Shown here: positions 13,618 to 19,514 of the stretch, piece after piece
How positions within the stretch are numbered: the first letter of the stretch is position 1
Layout of the letters: the number at the start of each line of letters is the position of its first letter
Source of the DNA: JAURVT01 sp049059935
GTDB taxonomy: Bacteria; Actinomycetota; Actinomycetes; Propionibacteriales; Nocardioidaceae
DNA length: 19,514 nt
Direction: 5' to 3'
NCBI RefSeq assembly: GCF_049059935.1
Contig: NZ_JBMGQR010000079.1
Coordinates: forward strand, 1-19,514
Notes under the pieces: generated by a model
Seen by the model: only the letters and a program-made list of their open reading frames with translations
Told to the model about the DNA's origin: nothing
Databases searched by the model: none
Program-made: the position numbers and the translations under genes

Positions 13618-13637
13618 TTACCACGTTCACGTGGTAA
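13618..13637. terminator. Perfect hairpin, 8-bp stem, next to the 16-bp hairpin
   Basis: TTACCACG (13618-13625) pairs with CGTGGTAA (13630-13637) around TTCA. It lies 30 bases after the ABC-F stop on the minus strand and one base from the larger hairpin, so the two form a tandem structure. Confidence 0.45.
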
Positions 13638-13666
13638 TTGAGCGGCCGGCCGGCACCCGGTGGCGG

Positions 13667-15313
<1,647 letters not shown>

Positions 15314-15378
15314 ATCGTAGGCGTCCGCAGGGGGCCGGTTGACGAGGGCAACACGCCGTCAAACGGACAGAACGGACA

Positions 15379-15404
15379 TCACCTGTGTCCGGCCTCACAG
15401 GTGA
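15379..15404. promoter_or_regulatory. Inverted repeat TCACCTGTG-N8-CACAGGTGA in a divergent control region
   Basis: Bases 15379-15387 and 15396-15404 are a perfect nine-base inverted repeat with an eight-base spacer. It lies between the divergent ABC-F gene and secreted-protein gene, about 77 bases before the latter's ATG. Just upstream a short direct repeat ACGGACA occurs twice (around 15363 and 15372). It could be an operator or a 5'-leader hairpin. No terminator is needed here because the genes diverge, so a regulatory site is more likely. Confidence 0.4.
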
Positions 15405-15480
15405 CCCTAAGGTTCGGACCACGGAGCCCGACGGGGGCTCGACAGCCGGCCCGAGAGGGCCAGTTCGAGGGGAATTGCAC

Positions 15481-16071
15481 ATGCGTCGTTTTCTCGTGGC
15501 AGCAGTGACGGCGGGCGTCGTCGTCGGACTCGCAGCCGCACCGGCCTCCGCCCAGACCAAGACCCGCAAGGACAAGGTCGGCGACGCGCCGGCCCGGGTC
15601 GACATCAGGAGCGTCAAGGTCCAGAACAACTCGGCCAACTTCGCGGTCACCGTCCGCGTCGCCAACGTCACCAAGCGCAAGACCAGCGCCGTGGTGTTCT
15701 TCGGGACGCCGTCGGGCAAGGCCGGCACCAAGAACCTCGTGAGCTTCGAGACCATCCCGGTCTCCAAGGGCCGCTACAAGTTCGCGGCCACCAAGGTCGA
15801 CGCCGACGGCCAGGCCTCGGAGTTCACGTGCGCCGGCGCGGGCGTGACCATCAAGGGCGGCGCCAACGGCTACTTCCGCGTGAAGGTCCCGCAGAGCTGC
15901 CTCGGCGCCGACGCGGGCACGCAGCGCACCCAGGTGTTCACCTACGACAAGCAGGAGGCCAAGGGTCAGCAGCAGTCCGGCCGCCTGCTGCGCGGCGACG
16001 AGGGTGCAGGTGCCGGCGACGACATCAGCTCCGACACCCTGCGCACCCCGATCACCACGCGTCGCGGCTGA
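15481..16071 (+). CDS. Small secreted protein of unknown function
   Basis: The protein has 196 residues. The start ATG is preceded by GAGGGG at eight bases. The signal peptide is clear: MRRF, hydrophobic VAAVTAGVVVGLAAA, and an AxA cleavage site (APASA, after residue 24). The mature part is basic and beta-rich (DIRSVKVQNNSANFAVTVRVANV) and carries two cysteines (in EFTCAGAG and PQSCLGAD), which could form one disulfide. It is reminiscent of actinobacterial exported beta-sandwich proteins, but no family is recognised. The tail (GRLLRGDEGAGAGDD) is flexible. It is divergent from ABC-F and closed by a strong terminator shared with the convergent dehydrogenase gene. Confidence 0.85.
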   Translation: MRRFLVAAVTAGVVVGLAAAPASAQTKTRKDKVGDAPARVDIRSVKVQNNSANFAVTVRVANVTKRKTSAVVFFGTPSGKAGTKNLVSFETIPVSKGRYKFAATKVDADGQASEFTCAGAGVTIKGGANGYFRVKVPQSCLGADAGTQRTQVFTYDKQEAKGQQQSGRLLRGDEGAGAGDDISSDTLRTPITTRRG

Positions 16072-16085
16072 CGCACGCACCACGC

Positions 16086-16121
16086 ACGACGCCCCCGGTC
16101 CAGCAGGGCCGGGGGCGTCGT
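16086..16121. terminator. Strong bidirectional terminator hairpin
   Basis: Bases 16086-16098 (ACGACGCCCCCGG) pair perfectly with 16109-16121 over 13 bp around a ten-base loop. It lies 15 bases after the secreted-protein stop and 14 bases from the stop of the convergent dehydrogenase. There is no long U-tract, as is usual in high-GC hosts. Confidence 0.8.
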
Positions 16122-16134
16122 CGTGCGCGGGGGC

Positions 16135-17085
16135 TCAGAGCACCCGGACCGGCTCGTCGTCCGCCCACGCGCGCACGTCCTCGAGCGCGTCGCCGTAGAA
16201 GACGCGGTAGCCGCCGTCGGTGACGTAGCCGAGGTGAGGCGCGAGCACGGTGCGCGGCGCCGAGCGGAGCGGGTGGTCGGGAGGCAGCGGCTCGCGGTCG
16301 TACACGTCGAGGCCGACGCCGCCCAGGTGCCCGGACGCCAGCGCGTCGAGCATCGCGGCCTCGTCGACGAGCGGCCCGCGCGAGGTGTTGACGAGCAGCG
16401 CGCCCGCCTTCATCCGCGCCAGCTCGTCGGCGCCGACGATGCCGCGCGTGCGGTCGCTGAGCCGCAGGTGCAGCGAGACGACGTCGGACGTCGCCAGCAG
16501 GACGTCCTGGGTGACCGGCTCGACGCCGAGCGACCGCGCGTGGTCGGCGTCGAGGTTCTGCGACCACGCCTGCACGCGCATCTCGAACGCGAGCCCCACC
16601 CTCGCGACCCGGGTGCCGAGCCTGCCCAGGCCGAGCAGCCCCAGGGTGGCGCCGGCGAGGTCGACGCCGACGGGCGCCTCCTGCCAGCGGCCGTCACGCA
16701 GGTCGGCGGCCGCACGGGGGACGGTGCGCGCCACCGCGAGGATCAGCGCCCAGGTCATCTCGGCCGCGGGCGACGGCAGGCTGCGCGTGCCGCACACCGT
16801 CACCCCCTGCGCCCGGGCCGCCTCGACGTCGATCGACGCGTTCGCCATCCCCGTCGTGACGAGGAGCCGCAGCGCGGGCAGGCGGCCGAGCAGGTCGGCG
16901 TCGAACGGCGTGCGCTCGCGCATCGCGACGACGACGTCCGCGCCCGCGAGCGCGTCGAGCAGCGCGTCGCCGTCGAGGTGGTCGTGGACGAAGTCGACGT
17001 CGGTGCCCAGCGACTCCCAGTCGGCGTAGGAGCGGGCGCAGTCCTGGTAGTCGTCGAGCACGACGACGCGGGAGGGGGCGGGCAC
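16135..17085 (-). CDS. D-2-hydroxyacid dehydrogenase family protein
   Basis: The protein has 316 residues, the normal length for the family. The NAD(P)-binding motif is GLGRLG (152-157) after ATLGLL. The catalytic triad is visible: Arg236 in NTSRGPLVDE, Glu265 in DVYDREPL, and His284 in LAPHLGY. The substrate-side motif TTGMANASID (77-86) replaces the more usual VGaDNID, as in a subgroup of the family. It would interconvert a 2-keto acid and a D-2-hydroxy acid; the substrate is not identifiable. The GTG start (17085-17083) follows the ligase stop after one base (TGAC GTG), with an AGG-containing stretch nine bases upstream, so it is translationally coupled to the acyl-CoA ligase. Confidence 0.9.
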   Translation of the reverse strand: MPAPSRVVVLDDYQDCARSYADWESLGTDVDFVHDHLDGDALLDALAGADVVVAMRERTPFDADLLGRLPALRLLVTTGMANASIDVEAARAQGVTVCGTRSLPSPAAEMTWALILAVARTVPRAAADLRDGRWQEAPVGVDLAGATLGLLGLGRLGTRVARVGLAFEMRVQAWSQNLDADHARSLGVEPVTQDVLLATSDVVSLHLRLSDRTRGIVGADELARMKAGALLVNTSRGPLVDEAAMLDALASGHLGGVGLDVYDREPLPPDHPLRSAPRTVLAPHLGYVTDGGYRVFYGDALEDVRAWADDEPVRVL

Positions 17086-17086
17086 G

Positions 17087-18619
17087 TCAGTTGACCTGCC
17101 TCTCCTGGCCCTCCCAGAAGGGCTGGCGCAGCTTGAACTTCTGCAGCTTGCCCGTGGCGGTCCGCGCCAGCTCGTCGCGCACGTCGATGCGCTTGGGGCA
17201 CTTGTAGCCCGCGAGGTGCTGACGGCAGTGGTCGATCAGCTCCCGCTCGCCCACCTCGCCCGCCTCGGGATCGAGCACGACGAGCGCGGTGACCAGCTCG
17301 CCCCACTTCTCGTCCGGGATGCCGATGACGGCCACCTCGCGGACGGCGGGGTGCTTGCTCAGCGCGTCCTCCACCTCGATCGACGAGACGTTCTCACCGC
17401 CGGTGATGATGACGTCCTTCTTGCGGTCGGCGATCGTCAGGTAGCCGTCCTCGATGGTGCCGCCGTCGCCGGTGTGGAACCAGTCGCCGGCCTGCGCCTG
17501 CTCGGTGGCCTCGGGGTTCTGCCAGTACGACTCGAGGTTGTGGTTGGACTGCGTGAGCACCTCACCCGTGTCGTCGAGCCTCACCCGGACGCCGATCGCC
17601 GGCGCGCCCGCCCGTCCGAGCCGTCGCGCCACCTCGGGGGCGTCGAGGTCGTCCCACTCGGCGCGCATCCGGTTGATCGTGACGAGCGGCGAGGTCTCGG
17701 TGAGCCCGTAGATCTGGATGAACTCCCAGCCCAGCTCCTCGCGGACGCGCTCGATCGTGCGGGTGGGCGGGGGAGCGCCGGCGACGATGATGCGCACCCG
17801 GTCGCGCCCGGGGACCTCGCCCTCCCAGGTGCGGGCGCCGTCCAGGGCGGCGCTGACGACGGCCGGCGCCGCGCACATGTACGTGACGCCGTGCTGCTCG
17901 ACGCGGCGCAGGATCTCGGTGCCGTCGACCTGCCGGAGCACGACCTGCTTGACGCCCATGCCGGCGGCCGCGAACGGCTGGCCCCAGCCGTTGGCGTGGA
18001 ACATCGGCAGCGTGTGCAGGTAGACGTCGCGGTCGTTGACGGCGGTGTGCCAGCCGAAGGTGGTGGCGTTGAGCCACAGGTTGCGGTGCGTCAGCTGGAC
18101 GCCCTTGGGGTTGGCGGTGGTGCCCGAGGTGTAGTTGATCGTGGCGGTCGCGGACTCGTCGCCGGCCCAGGGGGCGGGGTCGTCGTCGCCGCCCCACAGC
18201 TCGTCGTCGGACTCGCCGATGACGAACGTCCGCTCGCAGTCGACCTCGTCCACCAGGTGACGGAGCGACGGGTCGACGACGAGCACCTCGGCGCCCGAGT
18301 GCTCGACGATGTAGCGGATCTCGGCGGTGGCCAGACGGAAGTTCACCGGGACGAGGACGCGTCCGTACCCCGAGACCCCGAAGAACGACGTCAGCAGACG
18401 CGACGAGTTGTGCGAGACCACCGCGACGCGTCCGCCCACCGGCACGCCCATGTCGTCCAGCCGGGCCGCCTGCGATCGCGCCCGTCGGGCCAGCTCGCCG
18501 TACGTCGTCTCGCCCCACGACTCCGCGGGCTGGTCGGGCTCGTCGACGGCGCCGACCCGGTCGGGGTAGACGGTGGCGGCACGGTCGAGGAAGTCGCGGA
18601 CGGTCAGCGGGTACTGCAT
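17087..18619 (-). CDS. AMP-forming acyl-CoA synthetase (fatty-acid CoA ligase type)
   Basis: The protein has 510 residues from the ATG at 18619-18617, with CAGGAGG four bases upstream. A longer in-frame extension to 18739 is rejected because it lacks such a site and runs into the divergent promoter. ANL-superfamily core motifs are complete: A3 YTSGTTANPKG (163-173), A5 YGLTETSP (304-311), A7 DWFHTGDGG (379-387), A8 ADRKKDVIITGGENVSSIEVE (398-418) and A10 TATGKLQK with Lys491. These proteins activate a carboxylate to acyl-AMP and then acyl-CoA. The form resembles medium- or long-chain FadD-like ligases of actinobacteria; no carrier-protein domain is present. It heads a two-gene operon with the 2-hydroxyacid dehydrogenase. 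Confidence 0.92.
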   Translation of the reverse strand: MQYPLTVRDFLDRAATVYPDRVGAVDEPDQPAESWGETTYGELARRARSQAARLDDMGVPVGGRVAVVSHNSSRLLTSFFGVSGYGRVLVPVNFRLATAEIRYIVEHSGAEVLVVDPSLRHLVDEVDCERTFVIGESDDELWGGDDDPAPWAGDESATATINYTSGTTANPKGVQLTHRNLWLNATTFGWHTAVNDRDVYLHTLPMFHANGWGQPFAAAGMGVKQVVLRQVDGTEILRRVEQHGVTYMCAAPAVVSAALDGARTWEGEVPGRDRVRIIVAGAPPPTRTIERVREELGWEFIQIYGLTETSPLVTINRMRAEWDDLDAPEVARRLGRAGAPAIGVRVRLDDTGEVLTQSNHNLESYWQNPEATEQAQAGDWFHTGDGGTIEDGYLTIADRKKDVIITGGENVSSIEVEDALSKHPAVREVAVIGIPDEKWGELVTALVVLDPEAGEVGERELIDHCRQHLAGYKCPKRIDVRDELARTATGKLQKFKLRQPFWEGQERQVN

Positions 18620-18712
18620 GGGGCCTCCTGGGGTCGTGTGACGCACGGTAGCCACATCGGCGAGGGCGCGCGCGCCGCGGGAGTGACACCAGACACAATG
18701 GCCGCGAACCCC

Positions 18713-18722
18713 AGGAGGACCC
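18713..18722 (+). promoter_or_regulatory. Ribosome binding site deciding the start of the last gene
   Basis: AGGAGG at 18713-18718 lies four bases before the ATG at 18723. It rules out the earlier ATG at 18698, which is in another frame and has no such site. Confidence 0.7.
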
Positions 18723-19514
18723 ATGACCCAGCTGTCCACGGCGTCGCTGAGCTCGCTCGACGTGCCCGTCCCGACCTACGACCGCTCGCAGCAGAGCGTC
18801 GGCATCGTCCACCTCGGCTTCGGTGCGTTTCACCGTGCCCACCAGGCGCTGTACCTCGACGAGCTGATGTCGGCCGGTGGTGCGAGCGACTGGGCCATCT
18901 GCGGCGTCGGCCTGATGCCGGGCGACCGGCGCGTCAACGAGGTGATGCGCGCGCAGGACTGCCTGTACACCGTGGTGCTCAAGCACGCGGACGGCACGTG
19001 GGAGCCGCGCGTGGTCGGCTCGGTGGCCGAGCACCTGTTTGCCCCCGACGACCCCGAGGCCGTGCTCGCGCGGATGACCGACCCCGGTGTGCGGATCGTG
19101 TCGCTGACGATCACCGAGGGTGGCTACGAGCAGGACCCCGACACCGGCGAGTTCGCGCCCGCGTCCGAGGCCGTCCTCGCCGACCTCGACGGTGGGTCGG
19201 CACCGCGCTCGGCGTTCGGCTTCGTCATCGAGGCGCTGCGACGCCGTCGCGATGCGGGCCTCGACCCGTTCGTGGTGCTGTCGTGCGACAACGTCCAGGG
19301 CAACGGCGAGGTGGCGCACCGGACGTTCGTGGCGTTCGCGCGGCGCCTGGACGCCGACCTGGGTGACTGGATCGAGCAGCACGTCACCTTCCCCAACTGC
19401 ATGGTCGACCGGATCACCCCGGTGACGACCGACGAGGACCGCGCCGAGGTGGCGCGCCGCTTCGGCGTCGAGGACGGCTGGCCGATCCTGGCCGAGCCGT
19501 TCGGCCAGTGGGTC
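18723..19514 (+). CDS. Mannitol dehydrogenase family (long-chain polyol dehydrogenase) protein, N-terminal part
   Basis: This frame of 264 codons is open to the right edge, about half of the usual ~480-residue length. It begins with an unremarkable 25-residue lead, then VGIVHLGFGAFHRAHQ (26-41), the NAD-binding motif of mannitol 2-dehydrogenase, fructuronate reductase and related enzymes. Later motifs of the family are SLTITEGGY, VLSCDNVQGNGEV and FPNCMVDRITP (the C-terminal side of the Rossmann domain). The catalytic Lys-containing motif lies beyond the window. The family oxidises mannitol, arabinitol or uronate-derived polyols to ketoses. It is divergent from the acyl-CoA ligase, with about 100 bp between the starts. 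The specific sugar alcohol cannot be named. Confidence 0.9.
   Translation, partial: MTQLSTASLSSLDVPVPTYDRSQQSVGIVHLGFGAFHRAHQALYLDELMSAGGASDWAICGVGLMPGDRRVNEVMRAQDCLYTVVLKHADGTWEPRVVGSVAEHLFAPDDPEAVLARMTDPGVRIVSLTITEGGYEQDPDTGEFAPASEAVLADLDGGSAPRSAFGFVIEALRRRRDAGLDPFVVLSCDNVQGNGEVAHRTFVAFARRLDADLGDWIEQHVTFPNCMVDRITPVTTDEDRAEVARRFGVEDGWPILAEPFGQWV

Noticed and set aside
13508..13630. Longer N-terminus for the methyltransferase at 12827-13507
   Set aside because: The extension would translate the 16-bp hairpin and the inverted repeat. The ATG at 13507 has a nearby purine-rich site and gives a normal family length.
17216..19366. 716-codon plus-strand frame antisense to the acyl-CoA ligase
   Set aside because: It is a shadow: the ligase frame has all ANL core motifs, and this frame also crosses the divergent promoter region into the next gene in the wrong frame.

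Overview
The window is a high-GC actinobacterial chromosome segment. Two 60-base samples in the flanks are 65% and 75% G+C (5401-5460, 14821-14880). Starts are often GTG, and AGGAGG-type ribosome sites alternate with apparently leaderless starts. Gene content (long acyl-CoA dehydrogenase, acyl-CoA ligase, YflT-type stress protein, small secreted proteins) would suit the Nocardioidaceae (Nocardioides or Aeromicrobium-like). That placement is an inference from style, not a database result.

Left part (1-8111). A partial phytanoyl-CoA-dioxygenase-like gene and a methyltransferase form a minus-strand pair. A second methyltransferase is divergent from them, and both methyltransferases show the layout of the histamine-N-methyltransferase-like family. 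A two-gene minus operon follows: an epoxide-hydrolase-type alpha/beta hydrolase and a nucleoside-type deaminase. Next come a two-helix membrane stress protein, a divergent MarR regulator with a leaderless-looking start, a ~600-residue acyl-CoA dehydrogenase, a small basic protein, and an AI-2E family (PerM-like) membrane protein.

Middle part (about 8248-12816). This is a scarred insertion region. A secreted-protein gene is reduced to its signal peptide (8248-8325). A decayed copy of an Ig-like C-terminus follows (8326-8520), then a decayed copy of the last third of an acyl-CoA dehydrogenase (8524-9087). Next is an island of visibly lower G+C (as low as 42% in a sample) with two intact, overlapping genes: an NYN/PIN-type nuclease with a four-cysteine insertion, and a 764-residue NACHT-type P-loop ATPase with a beta-strand repeat region and a possible winged helix. 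The island ends in a frameshifted minus-strand remnant (12214-12487) and a better preserved copy of the same Ig-like C-terminus (12517-12816). The nuclease plus NACHT pair is the best candidate in the window for an undescribed system. It looks like a two-gene, NLR-like defence module in which the ATPase senses and the nuclease executes.

Right part (12827-19514). This holds a TehB/thiopurine-type methyltransferase, two consecutive perfect hairpins, an ABC-F ATPase, a small secreted protein with a strong shared terminator, an operon of AMP-forming acyl-CoA ligase and D-2-hydroxyacid dehydrogenase, and the start of a mannitol-dehydrogenase-family gene that runs off the window.

No tRNA, rRNA, CRISPR array, transposase or integrase was recognised.
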